DNA of 64,000 nt from Numida meleagris (taxonomy: Eukaryota; Chordata; Aves; Galliformes; Numididae). A program made the translations under genes and the position numbers. Below are positions 49,442 to 62,395 of this stretch, piece by piece. How positions within the stretch are numbered: the first letter of the stretch is position 1; each line of letters starts with the position of its first letter. The stretch covers positions 6,199,814 through 6,263,813 of the forward strand of contig NC_034420.1 in NCBI RefSeq assembly GCF_002078875.1, given 5' to 3'. The notes beneath the pieces were generated by a model. That model ran no database searches. It saw only the letters and a program-made list of their open reading frames with translations, and was not told the DNA's origin.

Positions 49442-49482
49442 CTTTCAGTCCTTGTCATGTGGGAGAAATCAAGGACTGAAAG
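49442..49482. repeat. Perfect 13-bp inverted repeat (hairpin)
   Basis: CTTTCAGTCCTTG (49442-49454) and CAAGGACTGAAAG (49470-49482) are exact reverse complements separated by 15 nt. Base pairing does not extend further outwards, so the stem is shorter than a normal pre-miRNA. Confidence 0.9.
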
Positions 49483-49645
49483 CGTTGTGAGGAAAAATCT
49501 GGACATCCAGCAAAGGGCACATGCCCTTTGTATATTGTAGATGTTATTTTATCTCATCTTTACTGCTACATTACTGAAGCAGAACAAATAAGATGTACAG
49601 TTTTACATGCAGAATTTGAATCTTACTTATTTTCCCATATCTTTC

Positions 49646-49680
49646 TGCTATTGCCAGTTACTTTATGCTATTGCCAGTTA
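49646..49680. repeat. 15-bp direct repeat, period 20
   Basis: TGCTATTGCCAGTTA occurs at 49646-49660 and 49666-49680, separated by CTTTA. A local tandem duplication. Confidence 0.92.
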
Positions 49681-52259
49681 TCACTTATGTGGTTTTTTTT
49701 TTGTTAATCAAAGCTGTTACTGCTCATCTTTGTTTATCAAAAGAAAGCATCTTCAATCACATGTCATTTAGGCTTTCATTGTTTTAGATACGTCACCCAT
49801 ATTCTGAAACATACAAAATCAATGCTAGATATGTGAATTATTTATTTGTGGTAAAAGGTGAAGAAAAATAATTTTTCTTCTATCTGTTGACATAAACACT
49901 TTGAGATGAAATATGTTCAGAGTATTTTGTGTCACATTTGAATGATATAATAATAAGGACCATGATGATCATCATCTCATTGTTCAGGTATCAGTGCCTA
50001 TGAACATTACTGATAAATCTTCTTTTGGCTACACAGTCTTGGTTGGCTGTGATTACAAAACAGAATATTTTATTTGTGCCAGCATTTTCTACTTAAATCT
50101 GAAATAAGACTGTAAGCATTTTTTAAAGTAGCCAGATACATAATGTAGTTTTTCTGACTATAAGACTCACTGCAAAAAAAAAAATGTAATTTATAAATTT
50201 TTCTCCAAGCAAAAAATCATCTCATAAATATGTTATTTTTACTTCACTTTATGAGAAAGCTAGTGTCAGGTGTTCACCAGGTTTGAGAAACGTTGATTCT
50301 TTGAATATTCTATAATATTTGAGATAGATGCATATTAATTGTGGAATAAATCATTGAGTAGGTCATTGAAGTGTAGAGAACACCAGTCAGTTTCAAAAAG
50401 AATCAAGGCTTTAAAGAAATGTTGTTAGGTGAATGCAGTGACCATGTGTTTCCATTTGAGGAGGGACAGAAATTTTGCAAAAGGCTTCACTGATGCCTAG
50501 AAACTGTTCAAAAATATTTTTTTCTTTAGTGGTCATTACTTTAGTTCATTCATAAATTTGCATCCATTTTACAAAATGGAAATTAAAATAAGTTTATTGA
50601 AGTTGATTGCATGAGTGTATTTTGAATGCTGTAGGAAGGTATATGTTGCTCTAAATTGCAGAGGTTAAGATGAAACTGTTAGTCTGGCATTGGCTGTTAC
50701 AAACATAATAATTATGTGGCTGTTGGTCTCATAACTGAAAAAGTACAAGTGAAGAATTGACTTGATATTGGCCTTTTATTGTAAACGTGTAATGAAAAAT
50801 TACTAATGAATAGACCACCGAGAAACCTGTATTTTTTCTTTATAATATTTTGAGCTTTCTAGTAGAATTTCATTTCATCTGTTTTCTTTGTTGTTGTTTT
50901 TATTTTAAGAAGCCATCTCTGTATGACAATTGAACTTCACAAACCATTTAGTCGTGTGTGGACTATGTTGGTTAAATTATGAATACAATTTCCACCATAA
51001 GTTTTATCTTGTGTTTGCTTCTGAGTGTCTCTTACCTACACCTGAAACTTTCCGTGCCTTTCAGCTAAACCAGAAGACATTAAGCAACGATATTAAATAA
51101 CATAAGAAAATCTGCCTGCATTTGTAAACCAGAAAGCATTAAGTACTTTGCAAAGATAATTTGATACCTATGTCATAAAAAATGAACATACCTTATTCTA
51201 CTCTATTCTGTAGATTTTTCTGAAAACAAAGTTGAGAACCAGGTTCGGGGTGCTGTCTGCAGGTGATGACATTGAGGATTACAATAAGCGCTGGAAACCC
51301 ACTTAGAATCTCTTGGCTGAAGAACTAATTTTTTTAGGCTTACCTGGTGCAAAACTATAAAGGCACAGTGGCATAAAATTATAACATGCCATGGAAGAAG
51401 GGTGTCATAGCTTTACTGTGGTAATTTACAGAGCCTGTGAGTTGTCATAACCAAAAGCCATGGAGCATTTGGCCTTAGTTCGAGGAGTAATAATTTGTAC
51501 TTTAAACTCTAGGTATGCGCATAGAGCCTGGAAAGCACCCAGCTGTAATGCAGTTTGTTTGTGTTTGTGACTTAAGCTGATGGGCAAAATCTGTTTTTTC
51601 CTTGAGGCAGAAATGAGACTTGAACTTGCATTAGTACAGCTTACAGAGGGTATCACACATTCATTGAAATAGTTAGCATTTTTATGAGACTGTTATGAGA
51701 GAATTATGAGGTAAAGTGATAGGCAGGCTGGAGGAGATGGTTTTATGAAATATCTTTAGCATAAGGTTACTTTTCAATAAATATGTACATTATTGTCAGT
51801 GTGTTTCCATAATAGTATTGGAAATCTGTATTTGGAATGGAAAATTTCTCTGTTAAAATGACTTTAATTCATTGAAAATAAAAGGAGCGCTATATTATGT
51901 CATTGTTGTAAACCTATTGCATTATACCTTTATATTTTATATCTACATCTCAAAATACTAGCTTAAAATAATGTTATTTGGTGATAGCAAAAGTTAATCA
52001 TTCTGATGTGTGGTCAGACATAGCTTCAGCCTTCCTTATTTTTGAGTCAACCACAGTATTTTGTTATTTTTAGAAAAAATTTTATTTTTGACAAAAAAAA
52101 ATGACAGTGTCAAAACAAAAACTCTCAGGAGGACATTTTCATTGCAAAAATTTCATAAAATTTTAATGAATCCAGGATTTAATTTTTGGCCGACATGGAA
52201 GAGCCTTCAACATTTTAAGTGAGAACTAGAGGATTGTCAGTTATGGAATAAATCCCTTT

Positions 52260-52293
52260 CTCCTATACAATATACAATATACTCCTATACAAT
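52260..52293. repeat. 12-bp direct repeat, period 22, with internal ATACAAT units
   Basis: CTCCTATACAAT occurs at 52260-52271 and 52282-52293, with another ATACAATAT unit between. A small tandem duplication. Confidence 0.88.
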
Positions 52294-53830
52294 GGGCATA
52301 TTAAGATCTAAAAAAAAATTCAGAAATATGTCCTTCTCTGTTTTAATACACAATAATTTGGAAATTGTCTGTAGATGCAGATACCAAATCAGGATCCATG
52401 AAATGGCCGTGCAATGGAAAGACTAACGCAAGACCTAAGGAGGTTGGTCTCTAACAGCGAATACTCAGGTCTGATATACATTGAGTTACTATTGCTTTTA
52501 CTGGTGTTGGAGGTCGACTTGCTTTGTGTGACGTGTATGTAGGCAATTTACACCTGAAGTCTCAATTGCATCTGTAAGCGGAGACTGAATGGTTGTTGTC
52601 TGCAGTAGGCACACTTTATCAGAGGTCAGATGGTGTGGTTGAAAGGAAGTGCTCCAGCCTCTCAGAGGAGAGAAATAACAGACTGAAATTCAGCCCTAAG
52701 TAGTGCCAGGAGATTGAATGCAAGAATATTGTTTCTTATCTATAGGCTGAGATTCCATCTCATCTAACTTTAGACTTCTGCCTGCATCTTAGCTGGATTT
52801 CTTTTCAACTTGCTGAAGAGAAATCGGCACTTATAGGGGGTGATTCATCAGACCAATTTTAGGTTTTTTTTCTTTAGGAAGAGTTTTAGTGACTCTATTG
52901 TATCATTTTGAACTGGGTGAATTGACATTTTGCCCCCTAGGAAGTAAAGATGTTTCAAGCTGTGTTCTTCTGTTGGAAGTTTTTTTGATGAATAATTTGA
53001 GTTTAAGCAACCTACTGCTCTCTTCCAGTTTGAACTAGAACTTTCACAGTAGACTAACCATTTGAATCTCTAATGGTAGAATAGGATTAACTTGTACTTG
53101 AGAATTTTGTGGTTATAGTCTATGAACAGGAAGCAGTATAGCTTGCCATCATGCTAAAACTCCTCTGCTTCACCAACAGACTGTGAACTCTGGTGAAGGG
53201 GTAAGAAGATTTTCAGAAATCATGTTGGAGTTTAAGTCAAAGGATACTATTTATTAGCAGCTAGAATAAAATCTCATGTGATCACTTTCCTGAAATTTGT
53301 AGATCTGAAGGCTGTTGTTAGAAAACCAGTGTGGTACCTGAAGTCTTATACTGGTTTTCTTTTTCCTCAGTACTGATTATACAAGAGTAGTTACATTATC
53401 TCAAGCATTCCTTCAAATGGATTTGATGTCCAAAGTATTGTTGTGTGAAATAATTTTTCACCTTTTTATCTTTGTCGTAATTATCTAACTTATCTTCAGT
53501 TCTGGCAGAAATTCCTTTGAGTAGCGATGAATGCTTTACTCTCAAGGTTTGTATTTTGACAAAATGATTTTCTTTTTCAACTATTTCGGATGAAATCTGT
53601 CAGATAAAATTAGGAAACAACTCAAACTTTTAATGGAATGCTAAATGATGTTCAGTTTAATTTTTATTTTACTGAGCATTGGACAATCTAAATTTTGTGG
53701 TTTGAATTCCTTAAAGCTGGGTGTGTACAACACTTCTTCCTTACGGATACTCTGGAGCATATCATATCTTCAGGTATCATTCAGTGTATTCGGGACGTCA
53801 GTATATACTCAGTTTACAAGCGCCAAAATC

Positions 53831-53863
53831 TAAATTAAATTAAATTAATCTGAATTAATTTAA
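53831..53863. repeat. (AAATT)n tract with 10-bp inverted repeat
   Basis: Three AAATT units lead into TTAAATTAAT (53840-53849), CTGA, ATTAATTTAA (53854-53863), a perfect AT-rich inverted repeat. Confidence 0.85.
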
Positions 53864-56800
53864 GTGCATGATTCCTGCTGATGTCTGGATGATTCTCACT
53901 GACTTCAGTGAACTGTGATAGCTTGTCCAGCAAAAAAGTTGTCAGTAATTTCAGTTTAATGCATTGCTAGCTTTTTGGTTTTTTAAGTCATTAGATTGGG
54001 GAAAAAAAAAAAAGGGTGGTATGAACATATTCTACGCTGTCCCGAAAGGAATACCTGGGAGCATTTTGTGAACTTAAAATACATTTCATAAAATAATAAA
54101 TAAACAAAAAGATGTGTGAGTGCTGAAAGCTCATCCATGGTGTTCCATTCTGCTGTGGAACTGGCAGCGTGCACACACTAATGCAGCATTGTAGCATCCC
54201 TCCCAATCCACGGTTCTGCATGCCAGAGTAAAGAGCATCAGGGGATGCCTGTGTGTCTTTTCCAAGCTGTGGCTTGGCACTGTATCCCCCTCTCTGAGTC
54301 CAAGCCCATCATGCTGGAGAAAAGGGAGCACTTCTCCATGTAGCTGCACAGCTGTGCTATTTCTACTAAGCCCATATTCACAGAGAGGCCGTCTAAGTTT
54401 GAAGAAACATGCACCTAAATCTCCTGGTCTGCTTTTGCAGCTATCAACTCTAAGGTATATTTTTGTTCATCCTTAAATTTTTTCCCACCCTGCAAACTCG
54501 TCTTCTACATGTATCAATTTTAGTGGCGGTTCAAGACTATCTATGAGACTTGTTTCTCTGCAGTATGTCAATTATGTTTATTAATTTTTTTTTTTTGCCA
54601 ACCAGAATAGCGTTGTGACTCTTTAGCATTTTTCTGAGCTGAATTTATTAGGAAAGAATGATCAGATGCTCGTGTCTATATCACACTAATTTCTGATTAC
54701 TAGGGGCATGAGAGCTGGAGAGGTGTTTCCTGCGGAGCAGACATGAGAGCTGAGAGGAGCTTAATTAAGCAGCAGGCGAAAACTGCAAGAGGAGAAAATA
54801 TATATTGTGGCAGATAGAAAGTGTGCAAGATCAATTTGTTTGTACTGGCAATATCACCCATAGAGTGTCACTGCTAACAGGGAAAAGGACCACATTTATA
54901 TTGAGCAGATCAATAAATGGAGAGACCAAGAACACGTGTGTGGTACAGAGATGAATGGCCACCTAGGAGTAATATGTTTCTGTGACCTTTATCAAAATCT
55001 CAATACTGTCTGAGATTATTATATCACTGATGTTTATTCTAGGTTGATTTAAACAAAAAGAAGCAGTAGGAGCAGAGAAACTCTGGGAAACTACTACCTT
55101 GTTCATATGGAAATATATAGAAACATGAAAAAAAAAAGGGATGTTGAGATCTTAAGTGCAGAAAATGAACAGTAATGCACTAAATTTATCTTGGAAAAAT
55201 GGTAATTATCCTTTTACACAGCGATGCAGGACTGTGAAATTCAGATGCTTAAGTATCTTTTTAGATAAGGGATGGAGTTCTGCTTACTGGTGTTATTTGT
55301 TCTGGCAAAGCGTACTACGAAAACCTTCATCCAGTGCAAAATTGCACGGTTTCTTTTATGGTTTCTGGTAGCTCCAAGCAGAGTCTATTTATTCACCAGC
55401 ATTAATATTAAAGATCTGAAATATGTTAAGCTATTTACGTAAGTATTTTTATTTGGATAGCTAATCAGTTAAAAATTAACCAGAAAATGCTTCTATTTGG
55501 GGAACTTACTGATCTGTTCTTTATTCATTCTCCAATAGATAAACTCTAATGGCTAATAATGGGAGTCTCAGATGAGTATTTTGAGGAAAGGGAGAGAAGA
55601 ACATTTTCAGCAGTGAACAAGCCAGTTCCTGACAGCCAGTAGATGTCATTCTCTCTCTATTTTAATACCATTTCCTTCTGTTCTCATAATATTTTTCCAA
55701 ACTACAAATGGCAGATGGAGAGTGGGGGGAAGCATGTACATTTCACTTTTTTCTGATCAATGCACAAGTTTATATCTTTCTCTTCAGTAGTGTAAGGTGT
55801 CAGAGTGTGAAATTGGAACTTCTTGATTCAACTGAGGCTTATAAGCTATTGTCTTTCAATCATTCATCTATTCTATTTTACTTTTTTGTAGAAGAGATCT
55901 GTAAGCTTTGCACTGTACATGGTTTTCCTTTCTTTCCTGTTTTTTTTTCTTTCTTTACAGCTTCAGTTTTCTTTTGTAGCAGGTTTGCACGATGCTGTTC
56001 CTGTAGCTCTCTTCCTACCACTTCTCAAGATGTCAAGGCCAAGTGCAGGAAGAGGGTTGTAACCCTGGGGAAACACATGTACTTCCATGCAGAGGTTCAA
56101 AAGAGAACTGACTGCACCATGTGGGAACAGAGGTTCGATTTATTTACTTATTTTTCCTAAGTACCCATGTTGTAAGCTAGAACCCAGATACAGAGCCCTC
56201 CTGGCAAATGTGGCAAATACAAAGAATTTCATTTACCATAAGTGTTCTGCAGTCTTGCTAAGCTAAGCAGTTTGGAGTTAGTCATTTCATTTCTGACCAC
56301 AAATAAACAGTTGGCTGTCTTGAGGATAGTGTGGGCAGAAGGACAGAACTCTGAGGCCATGAAGAGACTGAATTGCACTGCTTCTTTTAATCCTTGCAAT
56401 GCCATGTTGTAGTGAAAGTAGGAGGAAACAAGCTGAGAAATTCGTTCTGTAGGTGGAGGACTTCCATTGCCAGAACTGTCAAGCTGACAGTTTGCAGATG
56501 CTGAACTATAATTTTTGCTCTTTGGCACCTACTGTTTCACCCAGACCTCTTCTATAACACATGAACCCCATGTGTTTTATTAGCTACTGAGCTGAAGCAG
56601 ATGATTTTCATAGCATTCTGACTTTGCTTCAGCACAGGACTCAGAATCCCTGCTCCCAGAAGAGCAGTGAGTTTAGTCCTAAATGTGTCAGAGAAAAAAT
56701 ACCCGATTTTCAGCAGAATCAATAGCATACAATCAGATGAAAGGTGGGCCTAGCACGTGAGCTCGGAGATGGAAGAATGTTAACTGAGTTTCCAGCAGTA

Positions 56801-59800
56801 ATGTTTTAAATGAGGGTGAAAGAATACAGGAGCTATAAAATCCACTTAAAGATTTGAAGTATTTCTGGCTCGCATATTCTCAGTGATCTTACAATGTATA
56901 TATTTTTCTAACCCGAAATGTTAGACTTATATGTGGCAATCTTAATGTGTTGCTTTTTTTCCTGTGGCAGTCACTGCAGTGTAATCAGATTTGTTGGCAT
57001 GAGCTCATCTTGGGGTGCTTAGAAGGAGCCTGATGTTCTGTATGTGTTCTGGGTAATACATGCAGGGAATAACAGTTATAAAGCACTGATATGGATCTGG
57101 CTGTTCCTGTTGTACTTGAAGCTGTGTGGCAGCCTGTTCTAGTTTCCCGCATTCGTTAATGCCACACTAGCACTGGTACCACATCATTATCAGAAAGATT
57201 TAAACACAGCAGAGTTGCATTTCCTCTGGATCATGCAGTTGTGATCTTAGTTAATTTTTCATTGTTATGAAATACCATCTCCAGCAAGTCAGGAATTCAG
57301 GCTGATAGGGACACTGGCTGCAGTAAACCACAAGTGATCTTGCTACCATGTACCTTATTAGGACATTAATTATATTAATGGCAAAAAAATACTGTTACAG
57401 CATTCCCATCACAGTAAAGTGCTAATGTATTTGCAGAAGGAAAAAGAGTAATAAATCCACAGTCAATAAGAGATACAGAAGCAAGGAAAGAAGTGACTGA
57501 TAATGTTTTTGTGGCTATTGACCAGCAAAATATCTGTCTGCTGAGGATATCATCATCTTGGTACTGTTTGCATAGCTGAGAAAATCAGTTACATAAGCAA
57601 GTAAAGTAAACAGCCTACTCACTTCTGCCTATCTAAAGAGGAACAGATAAATGAGCTAAATGTGACAGAGGAGTTAAAACAAACCAAGGAAAATAAAGAT
57701 ATTGTTAATAGAAGGAATCAAGTGCAAATCAGATTAAATCTGTTTTGTACAGTAAAAAACAAAGAGTATGCAAACAAATCACTCACAACTTGAAAAAGGC
57801 TCAGGAAGTAGAGATTGTAGCAGAGGGTCTAAAGGACAAAAGATGTTAAAGCTCAGCTGGATGGACGTAGGGCAAAGCATTAGTTGTTTTGTGTTAAGCA
57901 TCTGAATACCTTTTGCTGAATTTTGCGCGTTTATACTCAGAGCACTAAAAATAATGAAATTGCATTTTCCCTTCTAAGTGCTGTGACTCACTTTGCTAAA
58001 GGGTCATTGCCCATACAGTCTGAATGTGCCCAGCAGACAGAATACCAAAGAGCGATAGAAATTTACATGTCTGTGTCATGACAAAGTAAAATGTGAAGAA
58101 CTCAGCTTCTCAGGGGGATGATAATGGGGATCCTTCCAATGTACGCCAACAGAACAATATTCAAAATTCAGAGTGGGATGTGACTTGTGACTGTGATTTG
58201 TGCTTTTGTACTTAGTTTGTCTCCTCTTGAGCTACCCCATATTCCATCACTGAATGGATGTTAAAAATGACTTGAGAAATAGGAGGAGGCTGTGAAAAGC
58301 AAGGGCAGGTATGTAAACTGCAGAGCAAAGCAGAGGATCCTCCAGTAAATTCCTAATTCCTCTTCTTTTCAATTACACGAATCACACCATGCAACACCAA
58401 GTTTGTGCGCAGCCTCAGGGATAAGGGAAGGGAAGACATGCAGGTACTTCTGCTTTAATCTACCACCTAATCCCACAAAAGAGACAGGGGAAATTGGAGT
58501 CACAGAAATTGGCACAATCTGACTGCAGTGGTATCAAAGCAATCTTTAATGAAAAATGTAAGAACTAGGTGCTTAGGAAAGGATGACTCTTCAGCTACTT
58601 TATCACAATACAGTGAACTTGTCAGCACAGCAGGGCCCATCCTGTTCACACTGCACCTCTTTCATTTCCCCATTTCTGTAAGGACCATCAGGACATCAGT
58701 GTTAAAGATTTGTCTGTTCCATATACCTCTGGGTCAGCTCAGTCTGAAAGAACTTAAGGGGGAAGAAAAGAAACCCTGCAGTAGGCTTCCTGCAGATTTC
58801 CTGCAGAATCTTCTGCACATGGGTTTCTTTTACCTCTGAGGATGGGCAGCAGGGGTAGAAATAGGCCGCGGTGAGAGGGACTGCTGGCTCCTGTTATCCC
58901 TTTCTCTCTTTGAGTTTTCATTGAATTTACACTGAAGTGGAGTTCATAGATTTTCAGATATTCCCAATTTGTTATCCTCTGTACGTGCAGGAGTATCTGC
59001 AATAATTGTAGAAGAAAACAATTTATTAATGTCTCCCACTGTGTACTTTAATAATCATATCTCATTATTCTGGTAAGGAAATACTGAGTTAATGCCTTCA
59101 TTGGTGCTGGAAATGTGACCCATCTTTCCCTCTGTCTTTGTGGTTTGCAGGTCCTTCTCTTACAAAGCTAGTGGCTTCTGAAAGCACAGAGAATTACCCT
59201 TTACTCATCTCTCTTCCTTTCTCTCTGGCTGTCATGTAGACTGGTTGTGATTTTTTATACAAGATATGCTTTGATATATGAGTTTCATTGTTTTATCTTT
59301 CACAACATCAAAGCAAGCTTTCTGTTCATTTTCTTCCTCCCTCTTTCCCCTCCATCTCCTCTTTTTAAAATACATTTGATCTGATTTGAATTGTAATGGA
59401 AAAGTTAAAGCAAACAGCTAAAATGCTGTTACATCAGATGAAGATCTTGTCCTTCTTAGCATTTCTATTCAGTTTAACATCAGTGTGATACGTTCTGGTT
59501 TTCACATGAAGATTTCTTCGTATCTGTGAGCAGTGAGATTGAATCACAGTTGTCTCTGTCCAGTAGATTCCTGTGAATGCCATTTTCCTCATTCCAGTTT
59601 ACTCAGTGAAAGTCTGAACCATGCACTGTGCCATAAGAGCAACTATTTTTTATTTGTCTGGTTTTCTATTCAGAGAAGATGCCTTTTGGAATAAACGGTC
59701 TCTTCAGAAGATGATACTTGTCATGTTGCTTAGCTTCGCCCTGTCTTATATAACTCTGTACCAAGTCAAAATAACCAAAATAAGCACCTACTCACATTTT

Positions 59801-60990
59801 TGCACTTTTCTATTTACAGTATTATTAATTATTAGCAGATGAAGAAATATTTTACATTTCTTTGTTGGTTTTCTAAGCTGTTCATGACCTGCTAAAATTA
59901 CAGTTTTAATAGGAAAAAAGTATATGTTTTGAGGGATAAATAACCTACTATTATTTTAGGTAGACTTTAAGTGTTATGAAATGAATCATTTTGTAATACT
60001 CCTTATAACTGCTGTCCTTCAGTTATTGGGAAAATAGAAAGAAAAAAAAACATTCTAGGCTCTGTTTTTTTTCAGAACTGACCTGTTATCTATTAGCATT
60101 TTGGTTTTAGTTGTGCAGGATTTATACCTAAAATGTCAATTCAAATAAATAGGTTTTGTTTTGTCCATTGCTTTCATGCTAAGAAACACAGTAGCTCTCT
60201 GAGGTTCTTTCCTTTTTTTTTAGCTGCATTTATTTCCTATAAATCAGTAATCTGAAGAAATGATACCTTAAAAACAAATAAATAAAGGCTAGATGTTGAC
60301 ATAAGAGCATTTTGAATATAATAAAATACCTGAAAAGGACTATTAGCTGTTCAAAATAACTATACTTGTCATAAGCAACAGAAAGGTCACACTTGAAATA
60401 ATAAATATTCATGTAATTAGTTTATATGTAGCTACACAGAATACAATAACACCAATCATCATAAGTGATTGGAGCGTATTCATCAAATTCAGTGATGAAT
60501 GTGAGACAAAGGATATTGCCAGATAAATGTGTTCCTTGGATACCCCATGGTAGTTGTCAAGGGTGGCTCTTCAGACAGTTGGGGTCATTCAGATCTGCTT
60601 GCCTAAATCTTGCTATCCCCTTGCCCAGTGCTCCTCAGGAAAGCATGTGTAGAGCTTTCCTCCTTTCAGAAGTGTTTTAATTCCTTTTGATATTTAAAAA
60701 TATATTTGTATATGGCACAAAACAGTGAAGTAAAAATCTATTTTTACAGTTTTCATTATAGAAACCAGCCAGATAAATTAGTCATGAATTCTCCCTGTGC
60801 ATGGTGCTGCTACCTGGAATCTTCTCCTTCCTTTTTGTAACAATTAAGGGTGTTAGTGCTAGTATTTCGCTTAAGTTTCATTGTTACTTCCTGCTTTTTA
60901 AGTTCCTTCTGAAATTTCAGCAGAATTCAGCATTCATCTTCATCTCCAGTCCTAAGCAGCTGTGTCACATGCAACAGCGCACAGCAACAT

Positions 60991-61262
60991 CACAGAATCA
61001 TAGAATCATTAAGGTTGGAAAAGACCTCTAAGATCATCCAGTCCAACCATCCACCTACCACCAGAGTTTCCCTACTAAACCATGTTCCTTAGTACCACAT
61101 CTACACATTTCTTGAACACCTCCAGGGACAGTGACCCAGCCACCTCCCTGGGCAGCCCATTCCAGCTCCTGACCACTCTTTTAGAGAAGTTCTTCTTAAT
61201 ATCCAACCTGAACCTCCCCTCGTACAACTTGAGGGCATTTTCTCTCCTCATAAACATCTGTC
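60991..61262 (-). mobile_element. CR1 LINE, 3' fragment, comparatively well preserved
   Basis: A reversed CR1 starting with two tail octamers (CACAGAATCATAGAATCATT) then AAGGTTGGAAAAGACCTC, AGATCATCCAGTCCAACC, CCACCTACCACCAGAGTTTCC, CTTGAACACCTCCAGGGAC, CCTCCCTGGGCAGCCCATTCC and AATATCCAACCTGAACCTCCC. On the minus strand a 95-codon frame (61075-61362) is open through the CR1 ORF2 C-terminus ([27 protein letters not shown], ending LRNMV). It resembles the 40.6 kb copy closely, suggesting a similar subfamily and a fairly recent insertion. Confidence 0.95.
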
Positions 61263-62142
61263 CAAGAGATCTCTCTGATTTGTAGTGATGCTGGTTGCTA
61301 GTGCATAGCTTATAGAATACAGCATTATTATTCACCATGTATTCAATTATCTTACACTGCATTACAGTAGTTTAAGCTGCAAGCTTAGCTCTGCAGGCAA
61401 GGTGCTATGCATGGAGATGGACGGTCCCATGGGGCTCTCCCTACAGTGTTGTTGTCTGAGGAAAAGCCTGATGTTCAGCACTTGGAGTGACAGGAGCTTT
61501 TGCCTAAAATAGCTAATTTGCTTATCAGCTTTGCAATGCAAAATTGCAAGCATTTTTCAAGTGGAAAAATCCTGAGCAAGGAGGTTTTGTAAACGTGTTC
61601 AAATATGCCTAAAAATTTGGCAAAAATGAAACACTTAGCTTATATTCAGCCATTCTATCTTGGGAAGAAAAGAGAAGTGTTATATCCAAGGCAGTCTGCT
61701 GCGAGTGAACATTACTGCAGGAGTTACTACATTATTCCTTATGTTATGGCTGTTAAACTCTGTACTACTGACTGTGTGAGATAGCACTTGCTAATCTGGG
61801 ACCTGGATTTTATTATCCCTCTTGGTAACTGTTTTCTAGATAATTATGTTGCCTTGCAAAAGGCTGCATATGAGATATGTGTTACCTGTCTGCAATCAGG
61901 GATCAGGATAGGAATCAGGCCTTCAGTACTACTACAGTGCACAACCTTTGTATGTTGTCATGTTATCTAGAAGCAGTCTAACTATAAGAGCTGAGGACTA
62001 TTTATGGTGCCTTAACAGATTAAATCCTCCAGAATCAGGAGCATGCAAAGTTTAGATATTGTGTTTCTTATACATTGTGACTTAGATCTGTCACTTTGCC
62101 TGTGAAGCACACAAGGATGAAGCTTGTGATCCAGCTGGGAAA
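61263..62142. other. Unique sequence between two CR1 copies
   Basis: No gene, RNA or repeat recognised. The open frames are short and featureless. Confidence 0.5.
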
Positions 62143-62351
62143 ATCATAGAATCATAGAATGGCTTGGGTTAGAAGGGACCTTAATATCACCTAGTTCCAA
62201 TCCTTCTGCTGTGGGCTGCTTGCCCCCTATCAGATCAGGCTGCCCAGGGCCCCTTCCAACTTGGCCTCGGGCACCTCCATGGATGGGGCATCCACAGGTC
62301 CTCCGTGCATCTTGTGCCTGTGCCTCACCACCCTCTGAGAAAAAAATTCCT
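62143..62351 (-). mobile_element. CR1 LINE, 3' fragment
   Basis: Reversed CR1: the double tail (TCATAGAATCATAGAATGG) is followed by CTTGGGTTAGAAGGGACC, TCAGGCTGCCCAGGGCCCC, CCTCGGGCACCTCCATGGATGGGG and GCCTGTGCCTCACCACCCTCTGAG. It differs from the 61.0 kb copy in the middle section and so belongs to a different CR1 subfamily. It ends in an A-rich stretch and a (TTTTG)n tract. Confidence 0.93.
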
Positions 62352-62395
62352 GTTTTGTTTTGTTTTGTTTTGTTTTTTAATAAAAAATAAAAAAG
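62352..62395. repeat. (GTTTT)5 plus A/T-rich low-complexity tract
   Basis: Five perfect GTTTT units (62352-62376) are followed by TTTAATAAAAAATAAAAAAGG. It lies at the internal (5') edge of the minus-strand CR1, where AGTAAAGAATTTCTTCC-like sequence would be expected, so it probably expanded from the element's T-rich region. Confidence 0.9.

Larger units (their letters stand above)
47911..60990. other. Thirteen-kilobase non-coding block, no gene or mobile element recognised
   Basis: AT-rich unique sequence. I recognised no CR1, LTR or DNA element and no host gene. Small structures are listed separately (49442-49482, 49646-49680, 52260-52293, 53840-53863). Open frames up to 150 codons (55708-56160, plus) start without a recognisable domain and include long AT-driven hydrophobic runs. 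A polypyrimidine tract ending in ACAG at about 55961 lies inside that frame, but no matching donor or recognised peptide supports an exon. Confidence 0.5.

Noticed and set aside
50150..50240. Possible small inverted-repeat transposon (CTATAAGACTCAC ... AATCATCTCATAAATA)
   Set aside because: The arms share only a partial reverse-complement match (TATAAGA versus TATGAGA) around an A/T-rich core; no target duplication is visible.
55708..56160. A 150-codon plus-strand frame with a cysteine-rich segment
   Set aside because: The middle is a T-rich tract read as Phe/Leu, and a polypyrimidine-AG sequence lies inside it. No domain is recognised; chance is the simpler explanation.
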